Below are positions 15,846 to 24,723 of a stretch of 45,050 nucleotides of DNA, piece by piece. A program made the position numbers and the translations under genes. Origin of the DNA: a virus; the IMG/VR virus record IMGVR_UViG_3300045141_000168, positions 1-45,050 of that record; one strand, given 5' to 3'. How positions within the stretch are numbered: position 1 is the first letter of the stretch; each line of letters starts with the position of its first letter. Under the pieces are notes generated by a model. It saw nothing but the letters and a program-made list of their open reading frames with translations. It was not told the origin of the DNA and searched no databases.

Positions 15846-16853
15846 ATGCCCGCCTTCAGTACCGCGGACCCAAACGCATTCGTAGGACTCAGCCTCAAGC
15901 AGACGGCGCTGGGCACTCCCAACCTCGCGCCCGCCGGCTACCGCTTCATCAAGTACATCAGCGGCTTCAACTTCGACCCGCAGCAGGACGTCACGTTCAT
16001 CCGCGAGGGTGGCGACGGTCTCGACTGGGGATCCGGCTACCTGAAGACGTGGAAGGGTGTCGGCCAGGTCGTCTTCTACGCCCGGCCGGAGATGACCGGC
16101 CAGATCCTGTCGGCGATGCCGGGTGGCGCGACGTGGACGGGTGGCACGGTTCCGGCGACCCATTTCTTCCACACCGGACATGCCTCCTTCCCGTATGTGA
16201 CGATGATCGCCGGCCACCCTGGCACCGACCTGATCCACCTCCTGTCGGATGTTCGCTTCACCGGCCTGACGCTCGAGGCGATGGCGGGTGAGCCGTGGAA
16301 GTTCACGCTCCCCTTCACCGCGATCACGTACGGCGCCTCCACGGCGGCGGGTCTGCTGACGCCGAGCTACACGACCGGCACCGGAGTCGACTCGTACTTC
16401 AAGTACTACGACAACCCCTCCTACGCAGTCGACGGTACGGCCGACTCCACGATCGAGTCGTTCAAGATCGACCTGGCGCTCGGCGCGGAGGAGTTGCAGG
16501 CGCAGAGGACGCAACTCGACGACATCGTCATCCAGAACAGGGATGCGAACATCGAGATCGTCCGCCGGTATCAGAACAAGACGACGTGGGCGAAGATCGC
16601 ATTCGCGGGTGGCGTCCAGCCGACGACGTCGGTTGCGACTGGCGCCTTCAACGCGGCCGTCACTCAGGACTCCGGCGTCAACCTCCGCCAGCTCTCAGCG
16701 ATCGCACCGCTGATCGCTTACAACGACGACACGCTGACCGAGCTCGACCCGGACGGCAAGACGGTCCGGGAGACGATCACAGGCAAGATCCTGAAGGGCG
16801 CGACGTCGGCGGTGATCTTCGAGTTGAAGAACCAGCACGCCTCTACATACTAG
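15846..16853 (+). CDS. Major tail tube protein
   Basis: 335 aa, start three bases after the previous stop. Beta-rich, with the two-domain appearance of long tail tube proteins: YISGFNFDPQQDVTFIREGG near the start, FTGLTLEAMAGEPWKFTLPF in the middle, and a second half ending in TVRETITGKILKGATSAVIF. It lies immediately upstream of the tail assembly chaperones. The stop TAG lies within CTAG and overlaps the stop of the antisense ORF at 16850. Confidence 0.8.
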   Translation: MPAFSTADPNAFVGLSLKQTALGTPNLAPAGYRFIKYISGFNFDPQQDVTFIREGGDGLDWGSGYLKTWKGVGQVVFYARPEMTGQILSAMPGGATWTGGTVPATHFFHTGHASFPYVTMIAGHPGTDLIHLLSDVRFTGLTLEAMAGEPWKFTLPFTAITYGASTAAGLLTPSYTTGTGVDSYFKYYDNPSYAVDGTADSTIESFKIDLALGAEELQAQRTQLDDIVIQNRDANIEIVRRYQNKTTWAKIAFAGGVQPTTSVATGAFNAAVTQDSGVNLRQLSAIAPLIAYNDDTLTELDPDGKTVRETITGKILKGATSAVIFELKNQHASTY

Positions 16854-17002
16854 ACCCGGCGCTGCCGGAGCAGTACGTCCTGCTGGCGCAGGATCTTCTT
16901 TCGCTGACGGCTGCCCTTCGTCCCCATGAGGATCCATTTCGGGATGTAGAAGAGGAAGCCGCCGAGGCAAAAGAAGATCAGGAAGAACAACCGGCCGATC
17001 AT
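16850..17002 (-). CDS. Antisense membrane miniprotein, 50 aa
   Basis: On the minus strand, between tail tube and tail chaperone genes, a frame from ATG at 17002 encodes one strong membrane span (LFFLIFFCLGGFLFY) followed by a basic tail (KGSRQRKKILRQQ). A GTG at 17032 could extend it by ten residues. Third codon positions are about 90 percent G or C, as in real genes here, whereas the plus-strand frames over the same bases have many A/T-ending codons. Its stop overlaps the tail tube stop within CTAG. No ribosome site is visible. A small membrane or holin-like role is possible but unproven. Confidence 0.5.
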   Translation of the reverse strand: MIGRLFFLIFFCLGGFLFYIPKWILMGTKGSRQRKKILRQQDVLLRQRRV

Positions 17003-17032
17003 GGCCGACAGAGTAGTGCAATAGGAGCCCAC

Positions 17033-17506
17033 ATGCCAAGGATCATCAAGATCGGCGAACTGCTGCCCGCAGATTTCGTCGTGGAGCTATCGGCTGGTGA
17101 GCAGTTCACGATGCCCGGCGACCCGCCGCTCGAGCTACTGCTGAAGATCGCCGAGTTGTTCGAACGCACGGAGAACGCGAACGGCGACGCGGGCGAGGTC
17201 GGCCTCGAGGTGTTGCGCGAACTCGACTTTCAGATGTTGGAGTTGCTGCGGATGCGGCAGCCCGAACTTAGGGCGAGCCCGTTCGGTGTTGTCGGCGTCC
17301 AACACGTCGTCGCGACGATGTTGCAGGCGTACAACTTCGCGGCGGTGCCGGACAAGGATGAGGCGGAGGGTGATCCTGAGAACCCTCCCTCGCCCGCCCG
17401 GTCGACGCGGTCGAGTGGATCGCGGTCCTCATCGAAGAGTTCTCGTTCCCGCCGGACTACTGGCACCGGATCGGGTGGGCAGAGTTCCAAGCCTGGCAGC
17501 GTCTAG
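17033..17506 (+). CDS. Tail assembly chaperone, zero-frame product (G-like)
   Basis: ATAGGAGCCCAC precedes ATG 17033. Residues 1-115 form a compact helical protein (LELLLKIAELFERT, LEVLRELDFQMLELL, VVATMLQAYNFAAVP). The last 35 residues are Ser/Arg-rich and look like out-of-frame reading of the downstream chaperone frame. Position between tail tube and tape measure is diagnostic for the G/GT pair, whose products coat the tape measure during tail assembly. Confidence 0.75.
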   Translation: MPRIIKIGELLPADFVVELSAGEQFTMPGDPPLELLLKIAELFERTENANGDAGEVGLEVLRELDFQMLELLRMRQPELRASPFGVVGVQHVVATMLQAYNFAAVPDKDEAEGDPENPPSPARSTRSSGSRSSSKSSRSRRTTGTGSGGQSSKPGSV

Positions 17507-17625
17507 CCGCCCGGCGTCGGATCGAGCGGCATAACAACAGCGAGCGTGAGGCGGCAGGGTTGCCGCCGGTCTCGCGTGGGACGACACCTGAGTGGGGGCC
17601 GCAGGAGCGGCCTCCGGGAGCCTGA
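17380..17625 (+). CDS. Tail assembly chaperone, -1 frameshift extension (GT-like)
   Basis: This frame is open from just after TGA 17377-17379 to TGA 17623-17625 and encodes a typical T domain: VDAVEWIAVLIEEFSFPPDY, then WAEFQAWQRLAARRRIERHN. It has no ATG, GTG or TTG near its start, so it must be reached from the upstream frame by a -1 shift within roughly 17380-17400. The best slip site I see is C-CCT-CCC at 17383-17389; re-pairing at the P site is good, at the A site weaker. The fusion would be close to 198 aa. Confidence 0.7.
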   Translation, partial: EPSLARPVDAVEWIAVLIEEFSFPPDYWHRIGWAEFQAWQRLAARRRIERHNNSEREAAGLPPVSRGTTPEWGPQERPPGA

Positions 17626-17637
17626 GGAGATGATCGA

Positions 17638-20600
17638 ATGACTGCTGAGTCCTCGGTGCGCGTCATCTTCCTCGGCGACACGACGCAAGCTGTCCGCTCT
17701 GTCGGCCGTCTTGAGAGCGGCTTCGCGACTCTTGGCCGATCGGCGAAGCTGGCTGTTGGAATTCTCGGTGTGGCGCTTGTCGGTGGTCTGATAGCCGCGA
17801 CAAAAGCTGCGATCGACTTCCAGAAACAGATGGAGCTCGTCCATACGCAGGCGGGCGCGTCCACCAAGGAAGTCGAACGGATGTCGAAGGCCATCCTCGG
17901 GCTCGCCGGCGCGGTTGGTACGGCACCCGAGGAACTCGCCAAGGGTCTGTTCCATGTCGAATCGGCAGGCATCCGTGGCGCCCATGCGCTCGCGATTCTG
18001 AGGGCTGCGGCTGAGGGTGCACAGGTCGGACAGGCTGATCTCGAGACGACGACGAACGCCCTGATCGGCGCGTTCAAGTCGGGCGTCAAGGGCGCCGGCG
18101 ACATGGAGCACACGATGGCGATCCTCAACGCGACGGTCGGCGCCGGCAATATGCGCATGAACGACCTGACCGCCGCGATGGGCACAGGTCTTCTGTCGGC
18201 GGCGAAGGGTGTCGGCATATCGATCCAGGACGTCGGTGCGGCCGTCGCCGAGCTGACCGTCCAGAACGAGAACGCCTCTGAGGCCGCGACCCGCCTGCAG
18301 ATGGCGTTCCTGACGATGGCGGCGAACACTACGAAGGGTGCCGCGGCACTCAAGTCCATCGGGATCACCCAGAACCAACTGGCGCAGGACATGCGCAGTC
18401 ATGGCTTGATTTTCGCGCTGCAGGATCTCCAGACGCATCTGCAGGACTCAGGGAAGACGGCTGTTGAGCAGACCGCGATCATCGCCGACGTCTTCGGCCG
18501 GCGCTCCCTCAAGGCGATCCTGCCGCTGCTGCAGCACCTCGACGACGTGCGGAAGCGACAGGAGCAGATCAACAAGACGACCGGCAACTTCGGCGACGCA
18601 TGGGTGGCGACGCAGGCGACGGTGAGTTTCCAGTTGGAGCGGGCGAAGGCGGCGTTGCAGGCGGCGTTCATTCCGATCGGGACGCTGATGTTGCCCTTGG
18701 TGACGAAGCTTGCGCAGGGTGTCGGCGATGCGGCTGGCGCTATCACAGCGCATATGGGCCAGGTCCAGCAGGCGTCGCATGCGGCGGCGGAGGCGATCGG
18801 ACAGGAGTGGCGGTCGCGTGCCATTCCGGCGCTGCAGGCGTTTGGTCGCTGGGCGCAAGGCATCGCTGAGACGGTCGAGCAGAACTGGCCTCGGATCCGT
18901 GGGATCGGCGAGCAGATCGGCCGGTCGTTGCAGTCGACGTTCAGGGCGATCGGACAGATCCTGCAGGCGCTCGGCCCTGTGATTCAGGCGCTCGGGCCGG
19001 AGTTCAAGGCGGCGTTCGCGATCGTCCTGATCGCGCTTCGCATCTTCGCGGCCGAGGTGGCCTTGTACTTCAGGGTGAGCGCGGCCGTTATCACGCGCGT
19101 CGCTCCCGTCCTCGCAACGCTCGTCCGAGCTTTCAATTCGGGTGTCGCCAGCATGGTCGGCGTCGCCAGGGCTTTCGCGTCGGGAGTGGCGTCCGCGTTC
19201 AACGCGGTCGTCGGCGCGATCAAGACACTCCTCACTTGGCTCGGGAAGATCGCGGGCGCGGTGACAGCGGCCTTCAACTGGCAGTTCGGAGGGGTGCTCG
19301 GTGCAATCGACGGCATCATTAGCAAGATCCAAGACCTGATCGGCTGGCTCAGCAAGATCCACTTCCCCGGCAGCGCGTCTGGTGGTCCTGCGACTAGCGG
19401 CGGCACGAAGCCGGGACAACCTCGCGGCCCGGTAGCGGGACGAGCCCACGGCGGATTCGTTCCCGGCCAGTCTGGGTCGCCACAGCTGATCCTCGCCCAT
19501 GCCGGCGAGGTAATCCTGAACCCGATGCAACAGGCCGCCTTCGGCGGTGCCGCGTTCTTCAAGCAGACGTTCGGGTTCAGCGAGGGCGGGTCGAGTTTCG
19601 CTGCCGGTGGCATCGTCGGCAAGCACGCGAAGGCGCCGTCGCATCATCGCCCGCATATCGGCAGCCGCAAGGTGCCGAGGTTCGGGGCGAACAGGGTGCT
19701 CGCTGGGATCATGTCCCGGTTGAACGCGATGGAGGACGACAAGTCGTTCCTCGACCAGGACTACGGCGATCTCTCCTCCCGCTATTCGGTGATGGACGGC
19801 AACCAGTCGTTCGTCAATTCGGATGGCACCGTGAATACGGCGTTCGTTACGCAGCGGACGGAGGAGCTGCAGAGCCTCCTGACGGAGCGGGAGAAGTTGA
19901 TCGCGGTGATGGATGACGAGCAGGCCGAACTGGCGAAGGGGATCCGTGTTCTGAAGGCGTTGATCGCTCGGATGGTGAAGCAGTTGAAGGCGGAGAAGAA
20001 GCGCGTTGAGCAGGACGCGAAGGCGATCGCTCGTCTGACCGCGCAGATCGCGGCCGAGCAGAAGAAGAAGAAGCCGAACCAGGGACAGATCACGAATTGG
20101 CGCAACCAGATCACGCGCACACGGTCCGACCAGAGTTCGGCGAAGCACAACATCTCGCAGCTCACCACCGGGATCAACGACCACCGCTCGACGCTCGCAA
20201 CATGGGACCACGATGCACGGTTCCTGCCGCTCGACGAGTACGGAATCAAGACCGACATCATCGACCTGAGGCAGCAACTCGGGACGCTCGGATCACCCGC
20301 GGCCGTGATCGCGGCCTACGGTGGCGGTGGAGGCGGTGGCGCCGGTACGGGTGGCGCGGATGTTGCGGCTCTGCTCGCGGAGATCGGCCAGTTGAACCTC
20401 GCGCTAAGTTTGCAGGGTGCGCAGTCGGCGCTGATCGGGTCGTTCGCTAAGGGGACGCTCTCGGTGCCGGAGACGGGGTTGGCGCTCGTGCACGCTGGTG
20501 AGCAGATCGTTCCGGCGGGCCAGACGAAGGGTGGACAGGCTGGTGCGCCATGGTCGGGTGACGTCAATATCACGCTCAGCGGCCCGCTCGAGCCGCTCGC

Positions 20601-20706
20601 CCACTTCATCACGGCGACCGTCGACACGCCGCAGGTCGCCGACCGCATCTCCGTCCGGATCGGGCAGAAGGCGAACCAGCGCATGCGCTCCAACAGGCAC
20701 GGCTAG
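17638..20706 (+). CDS. Tape measure protein
   Basis: 1022 aa. The N-terminal part carries the TP901-type tape measure domain (IDFQKQMELVHTQAGASTKE, LFHVESAGIRGAHALAIL, GAGNMRMNDLTAAMGTGLLS). A hydrophobic stretch near residues 460-500 (FAIVLIALRIFAAEVALYF) could insert in membrane. Gly/Pro-rich linkers follow, then a charged coiled coil near residues 730-850, and a beta-rich end. At about 0.15 nm per residue it predicts a tail around 150 nm long. GAGGAG upstream overlaps a four-codon ORF, so ATG 17638 is the sensible start. Confidence 0.9.
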   Translation: MTAESSVRVIFLGDTTQAVRSVGRLESGFATLGRSAKLAVGILGVALVGGLIAATKAAIDFQKQMELVHTQAGASTKEVERMSKAILGLAGAVGTAPEELAKGLFHVESAGIRGAHALAILRAAAEGAQVGQADLETTTNALIGAFKSGVKGAGDMEHTMAILNATVGAGNMRMNDLTAAMGTGLLSAAKGVGISIQDVGAAVAELTVQNENASEAATRLQMAFLTMAANTTKGAAALKSIGITQNQLAQDMRSHGLIFALQDLQTHLQDSGKTAVEQTAIIADVFGRRSLKAILPLLQHLDDVRKRQEQINKTTGNFGDAWVATQATVSFQLERAKAALQAAFIPIGTLMLPLVTKLAQGVGDAAGAITAHMGQVQQASHAAAEAIGQEWRSRAIPALQAFGRWAQGIAETVEQNWPRIRGIGEQIGRSLQSTFRAIGQILQALGPVIQALGPEFKAAFAIVLIALRIFAAEVALYFRVSAAVITRVAPVLATLVRAFNSGVASMVGVARAFASGVASAFNAVVGAIKTLLTWLGKIAGAVTAAFNWQFGGVLGAIDGIISKIQDLIGWLSKIHFPGSASGGPATSGGTKPGQPRGPVAGRAHGGFVPGQSGSPQLILAHAGEVILNPMQQAAFGGAAFFKQTFGFSEGGSSFAAGGIVGKHAKAPSHHRPHIGSRKVPRFGANRVLAGIMSRLNAMEDDKSFLDQDYGDLSSRYSVMDGNQSFVNSDGTVNTAFVTQRTEELQSLLTEREKLIAVMDDEQAELAKGIRVLKALIARMVKQLKAEKKRVEQDAKAIARLTAQIAAEQKKKKPNQGQITNWRNQITRTRSDQSSAKHNISQLTTGINDHRSTLATWDHDARFLPLDEYGIKTDIIDLRQQLGTLGSPAAVIAAYGGGGGGGAGTGGADVAALLAEIGQLNLALSLQGAQSALIGSFAKGTLSVPETGLALVHAGEQIVPAGQTKGGQAGAPWSGDVNITLSGPLEPLAHFITATVDTPQVADRISVRIGQKANQRMRSNRHG

Positions 20707-20721
20707 GAGGCGGGGACCATC
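20705..20721 (+). promoter_or_regulatory. Ribosome site pointing to an ATC start
   Basis: AGGAGG (20705-20710), overlapping the tape measure stop, is followed after eight bases by ATC (20719) in the context GGGACC-ATC-GAC. Good spacing and in-frame coding from there on indicate initiation at ATC, since no ATG, GTG or TTG occurs in frame until 20905. Confidence 0.55.
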
Positions 20722-22281
20722 GACAGCATCCTTCTCTTCCCGCCCGGCCCCTCGATCGCCGGCTCGCAGCTGCAGCTCGGGACGTACCTCGACTGGCTCG
20801 CGGGCGCCGACTTCGGCGCGAAGGGGCTGATCCAGTCCCAGGAGTCCTCGAACGCCCTCCGCGACGGCGGCGTTTTCGCCTACCGGAACGTCGGACCGCG
20901 GCAGATGTCGTTCCCCCTCCTGCTCCGCGACGTGCCGAACCAGACGCTCCTCCAGACGGAGAGCCTGCTCCGCAACTGGACGACGCCAGGGGCGAGGGTC
21001 GCCGTGCAGACCGAGACGACGCCCTCGGGGCAGGCCGTCTTCTTCGACGTGCTCGACGGCCGCTGGGAGCCCGCCTATGACGGCTTCGAGAACCGGGCAG
21101 GTCGACGTCGCGGGACGCTCTTCCTCGACACGCAGCCGTGGGGGTACTGGCCGACCGAGATGCTGCTTGCGTCGGCGGCGAGCATCGGCTTCAACGGCCA
21201 GCTCACCGTCAGCGGCGCGAGCGTGATCGGCGACATCCCACCGCTTGCTCATATCGCCATCGCGCCGACCGTCGCATCGTTCTACGCCTCCGGCGGTGGT
21301 ACCGCACTGGCGGGTGCGTGGATGCCGGACATGCTCGCGGTCTCGCTGTCGGCGCGACCGAGCTTCACGCCTCTGATCCCGCCGGCAGCCTTCTCCGCGC
21401 CCTCGCCGGTCGGGCTCGGATTCACGCCGACGCTGATCGCCGACAAGTACGCGCCCGCGTCGCAGGCATGGTCGTTCGTCGCACGCGGCGACGCGAATCC
21501 CTTTGGCTGGTACAACCTGGCATTCAGTTCGTCGGCGATCTCGTCGGCGCTCGAACCCGCCTACCGTGGCCGTTTCCGCGTCTTCGGTTTCGCGAGACTC
21601 ACGGTTCCCGAAGCTACGGCTCCCTGGTATTTGCTCGCTGATTCCGAACGTTCGGTAGGGACTGGCCCTTACATTGCGATGGCGTCCGCGAACCAACTCG
21701 CCACAGCCTACGGTGTGCTGCCGGCGGCCAACACGAACATCACGGCGAGTCCCGCCTACAGCATCCTCGACCTCGGCGAACTCACTCTTCCCGCCGCCGC
21801 CTCTGGTGTTCCGGGCGGCGACCGGCTGCGTCTCTGGGGGCGCGTTCCTTCAGTACCTGCTGCCGCCACCTGGACTCTTTCCTTCGGCGGCCTCTATCTG
21901 CTTCCGGTCGATGGCGCGGCGGGGATCTTGACGCGAGGGATGATCGTGCCCTCCTACAACGGCGCTCTGGTCGGAGGTATCGCTGGCACTCAAGCGGCTG
22001 TCGAACTCAACGGCAACTCGGTCGAGTCGATCTCGCTCGTGACGGGATTCCCGGCCTCATCACCTCTGCCTGCAGCGATCGTCAATGACGGCCGGGCGTT
22101 CTATCGCGGTCTGCCGTTGCGGCTTGGCGCTTCGACGTCTCAGCTTCTCTCGCTGACCGGCGACCGGCTGATGAACACTCAGGGGGCCGACGGGAACTTC
22201 GTCTGCGCGCAGGCCAACCTCGAGTATTCGCAGGTGAGCGTCAGCTACCGGCCGACATTCCAGTTCTTGTCCGGGCTGTAG
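20719..22281 (+). CDS. Distal tail (Dit-like) protein, apparent ATC start
   Basis: From ATC 20719 the product is 520 aa; from ATG 20905 it would be 458 aa and lose the conserved opening (DSILLFPPGPSIAGSQLQLG). The N-terminal region reads as a Dit-type domain: QESSNALRDGGVFAYRNVG, then LRDVPNQTLLQTESLLRNW, then a beta-rich middle. Later parts resemble carbohydrate-binding beta sandwiches. Dit forms the hub between the tail tube and the adsorption apparatus. Position after the tape measure supports this. The start codon needs experimental proof. Confidence 0.7.
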   Translation: MDSILLFPPGPSIAGSQLQLGTYLDWLAGADFGAKGLIQSQESSNALRDGGVFAYRNVGPRQMSFPLLLRDVPNQTLLQTESLLRNWTTPGARVAVQTETTPSGQAVFFDVLDGRWEPAYDGFENRAGRRRGTLFLDTQPWGYWPTEMLLASAASIGFNGQLTVSGASVIGDIPPLAHIAIAPTVASFYASGGGTALAGAWMPDMLAVSLSARPSFTPLIPPAAFSAPSPVGLGFTPTLIADKYAPASQAWSFVARGDANPFGWYNLAFSSSAISSALEPAYRGRFRVFGFARLTVPEATAPWYLLADSERSVGTGPYIAMASANQLATAYGVLPAANTNITASPAYSILDLGELTLPAAASGVPGGDRLRLWGRVPSVPAAATWTLSFGGLYLLPVDGAAGILTRGMIVPSYNGALVGGIAGTQAAVELNGNSVESISLVTGFPASSPLPAAIVNDGRAFYRGLPLRLGASTSQLLSLTGDRLMNTQGADGNFVCAQANLEYSQVSVSYRPTFQFLSGL

Positions 22282-22284
22282 GCG

Positions 22285-23904
22285 ATGGCGATCCCGGTTG
22301 CTGTCACCCTCGATCGGGGCGGCCTCGGCGCACTCGATCTGACTCAACTCATCGACGCCGACTCGCTCTCCTGGTCGTCCGTCGTCCCTGGTGGGTTTGG
22401 TTCCTGCTCGTTCCAGCTGCGAGGAGATCCGCGGCAGCTCGTCAAGCAGGTGCCGTACCTGTCCATTGTTCGCGTGATCGGCGACTCGGGTGCCGTCTTG
22501 TTTGAGGGTCAGGTTGAGGATCTAGCGCCGACGATCAGCGACACGACGGCTGGCCTGAAGGTTGGCGCTTTCGGCCTCCAGAACATTCTGCGTGAAATCT
22601 CGCTCCACACGATCGTCTCGAAGCGTGACATGCAGTGGTCGGACCAGTCAGCGATTCCGGGTGCGGTGATCGGCGGCCAGATCACCGCTGACGCTGCGAA
22701 CTTTGCGATTGCCTCGGGCAACTTCGACCCGACCGACCTTTCGAAGTCGGGCGTGCAGATCGTCGCGAACGGTGGCGTCTCGATCCCCGCGACGAACGGC
22801 CACGTCTCCGAGTGGGTGTTCCCGCAGGGTCTCAGTCACACTGGCACCTGGATCGGCACGTTTGCCGCGCTCGGCGCGCAGGCGGGGACGTCGGCCTGGA
22901 CGCTCTCCTGGTTGGCCCTCCAGGCTGGTGTGTGGACGAGCCTGACGACGAGCACCACGGTCGGCCCGTCTACGTTCACGCTCGGCCTCAGCAACCCCAC
23001 CGCAGCCATCAGGGTCGGCGCCTACAACCACTCCGGGGCTCCCTCCACACTCGCCGCAGGCGACGCCGCCCAGTTCTACAACCAGCGCGTCATCGGCACC
23101 ACCTCGGAGGACGTCGCCGGCGGCTTCTTCGGCGATACGCTGATCCAAACGATCCTCGGGTTCGTGCCCGGCGTCAATCCGGGTGTCCTCGAATCCGGCT
23201 CCGACTTCACCATCGACCATCTCGACGCGAGCACCCGCCGGTTCGCTTCCGACGTCCTGCAGGAGGTCACCAGCTACTACACGCGCGAGTGGGCGGTCTG
23301 GGAGAACGGACTCCTCGACTGGAAAACACCGAACCTCGCCCTGCCGCAATGGATCATCCCAATCACTCAACTCTCCGGACTCGACCTCGACGCGAGCGTC
23401 CAGAACTCGCAGCAGGTCACATACGTCCAATACACCGACGCCGCATCCGGAATCACCGCCGAACAGTCAGCCAACTCGGTCGACAGGCGCAACCCCTACG
23501 TCCTCAACGGCCGCGTCAAGGCGCTACTGAACCCGCAGAGCTTCCCGATGACGGCGAACACCGCCGCGCAGCTCGCTGCCAAACTCCTGAAAGACGTTGG
23601 CTACGGGCCGGTTCCAGCGGCCGGCACAGTCGTTGTGTCAGGCGAGGCGATCGTCCAGCACGCGCAGGGCAACGCGAAGAAGGCGTGGGAGATCCGGGCA
23701 GGCGACAACGTCACGATCCCCGACCTGCCGCTCGCCGACATGTTCACACAGGACGGCCGCGGCGAGGTTCTCTTCCACGTCATCAGCACCGAGGCGAGCA
23801 TTGCCGGCGGGACGGTCACGCTGACGCTCGACTCGTACGGGTCGAAACGCTCCGACGTGCTACTGGCGAGGCTGGCTGCTGTTACGCAGTCTCTCGGGGG
23901 ATGA
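22285..23904 (+). CDS. Tail hub / Tal-like minor tail protein (gp37-like)
   Basis: 539 aa, ATG four bases after the previous stop. The opening (TLDRGGLGALDLTQLIDADS, WSSVVPGGFGSCSFQLRGD, VLFEGQVEDLAPTISDTTAG) and the middle (VLQEVTSYYTREWAVWENG) match the Gp37-like minor tail proteins of actinophages, relatives of baseplate hub proteins. The C-terminal 150 residues are beta-rich (AWEIRAGDNVTIPDLPLADM). It probably closes the tail tip and organises host contact. Confidence 0.75.
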   Translation: MAIPVAVTLDRGGLGALDLTQLIDADSLSWSSVVPGGFGSCSFQLRGDPRQLVKQVPYLSIVRVIGDSGAVLFEGQVEDLAPTISDTTAGLKVGAFGLQNILREISLHTIVSKRDMQWSDQSAIPGAVIGGQITADAANFAIASGNFDPTDLSKSGVQIVANGGVSIPATNGHVSEWVFPQGLSHTGTWIGTFAALGAQAGTSAWTLSWLALQAGVWTSLTTSTTVGPSTFTLGLSNPTAAIRVGAYNHSGAPSTLAAGDAAQFYNQRVIGTTSEDVAGGFFGDTLIQTILGFVPGVNPGVLESGSDFTIDHLDASTRRFASDVLQEVTSYYTREWAVWENGLLDWKTPNLALPQWIIPITQLSGLDLDASVQNSQQVTYVQYTDAASGITAEQSANSVDRRNPYVLNGRVKALLNPQSFPMTANTAAQLAAKLLKDVGYGPVPAAGTVVVSGEAIVQHAQGNAKKAWEIRAGDNVTIPDLPLADMFTQDGRGEVLFHVISTEASIAGGTVTLTLDSYGSKRSDVLLARLAAVTQSLGG

Positions 23905-23916
23905 GGTGGATCCGGC

Positions 23917-24114
23917 ATGGATGCAGTCACCGAGGAGCGCGAGGCGCGGGCGGTGCGGAGGTTGCATCGTTGGCACATCCACTGTTTCGAATTGCTGGGT
24001 TTCAGCCATGTCGATGCGGAGCTGCTCGAGCTCGCCCAGGTCGACTGGCATGAGGCCGAGGCGTTGCTCGCTCATGGCTGTCCGCATGAGACGGCTCTCC
24101 TGATCCTGATCTAA
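23917..24114 (+). CDS. Small conserved tail-module protein, 65 aa
   Basis: The ATG frame at 23917 has gene-like third-position GC. The helical, His/Trp/Leu-rich sequence RLHRWHIHCFELLGFSHVDA, then WHEAEALLAHGCPHETALLI, resembles small proteins I associate with the tail-tip region of actinophages. Function unknown. An overlapping frame from 23906 is rejected for poor composition. Confidence 0.6.
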   Translation: MDAVTEEREARAVRRLHRWHIHCFELLGFSHVDAELLELAQVDWHEAEALLAHGCPHETALLILI

Positions 24115-24132
24115 CAAGCCAAGGGAGTCACG

Positions 24133-24723
24133 ATGACTGAGGTGTTACAGCACCAACTACCCAACCTCAAATGGGAGGCGACGCCCAACTGCAGCAGCCG
24201 CAACGGCGCCGCGATCCGACTCGTCGTCGTCCACCGCTGGGGTGTCAGGTTCACCGACGAACACGCCGAAGCCCGCAGCTACCAGGGTGTCATCAACTAC
24301 TTCGAGACGAAGGCGAGCCAGGTCTCATCGCACTACGTTTATCCCGGCAGCGCCGTCCCCGGTGAGGCGACGCAGATGGTGCCGTTGCATTTGAAGGCAT
24401 GGGCGGAGCGCTACTACAACGGCGACAGCGTCGAGGTCGAATCCGCTGATGCGATCTGGTTGGGCCATGACCCGGCAGGGTTCCACCAGCTCGCCCACAT
24501 CGTCGCCTACCTCCTCCACCACTACCACCTGCCGGCACATAAGCTCGACTCCGTCGGCATCGTCCACGGGTCCGGCTTCTGCCGCCACTACGACCTCGGT
24601 GCGCTCGGCGGCGGACATTCCTGCCCGACCACCGACCAGCACCTCTGGGATGCCTTCGCGGCCCTCGTCAAGAGTGAGTTCCATCGAGGCGGATTCCGCC
24701 ACGCACCGTGGGGCAAGCCATGA
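24133..24723 (+). CDS. Endolysin: N-acetylmuramoyl-L-alanine amidase (Amidase_2/PGRP)
   Basis: 196 aa, AAGGGAGTCACG upstream. The fold markers are LVVVHRWGVRFTD (first zinc His about residue 36), HYVYPGSAVPG, WLGHDPAGFHQLAHIVAYLL, and VGIVHGSGFCRHYDLG followed by GGHSCP, which supplies further ligands. It cuts the amide bond between muramic acid and the stem peptide. There is no separate wall-binding domain and no signal peptide, so it needs a holin. The two following membrane proteins fit that role. The stop overlaps the next ATG. Confidence 0.85.
   Translation: MTEVLQHQLPNLKWEATPNCSSRNGAAIRLVVVHRWGVRFTDEHAEARSYQGVINYFETKASQVSSHYVYPGSAVPGEATQMVPLHLKAWAERYYNGDSVEVESADAIWLGHDPAGFHQLAHIVAYLLHHYHLPAHKLDSVGIVHGSGFCRHYDLGALGGGHSCPTTDQHLWDAFAALVKSEFHRGGFRHAPWGKP

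Noticed and set aside
16295-17032. Long plus-strand frame running through the tail tube gene into the chaperone
   Set aside because: Its translation over the tail tube gene is Arg/Asp/His-rich, typical of a shadow frame; only the part from ATG 17033 is credible.
18448-20277. 609-codon minus-strand frame opposite the tape measure gene
   Set aside because: Composition (Arg/Leu/Asp-heavy) mirrors wobble-rich coding on the other strand; no domains or ribosome site.
20404-21696. 430-codon minus-strand frame opposite tape measure and Dit genes
   Set aside because: Same shadow effect; it crosses two well-supported genes.
22812-24053. 413-codon plus-strand alternative frame inside the tail hub gene
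   Set aside because: Arg/His/Gly-rich, no recognisable motif, fully overlapped by the real gene.
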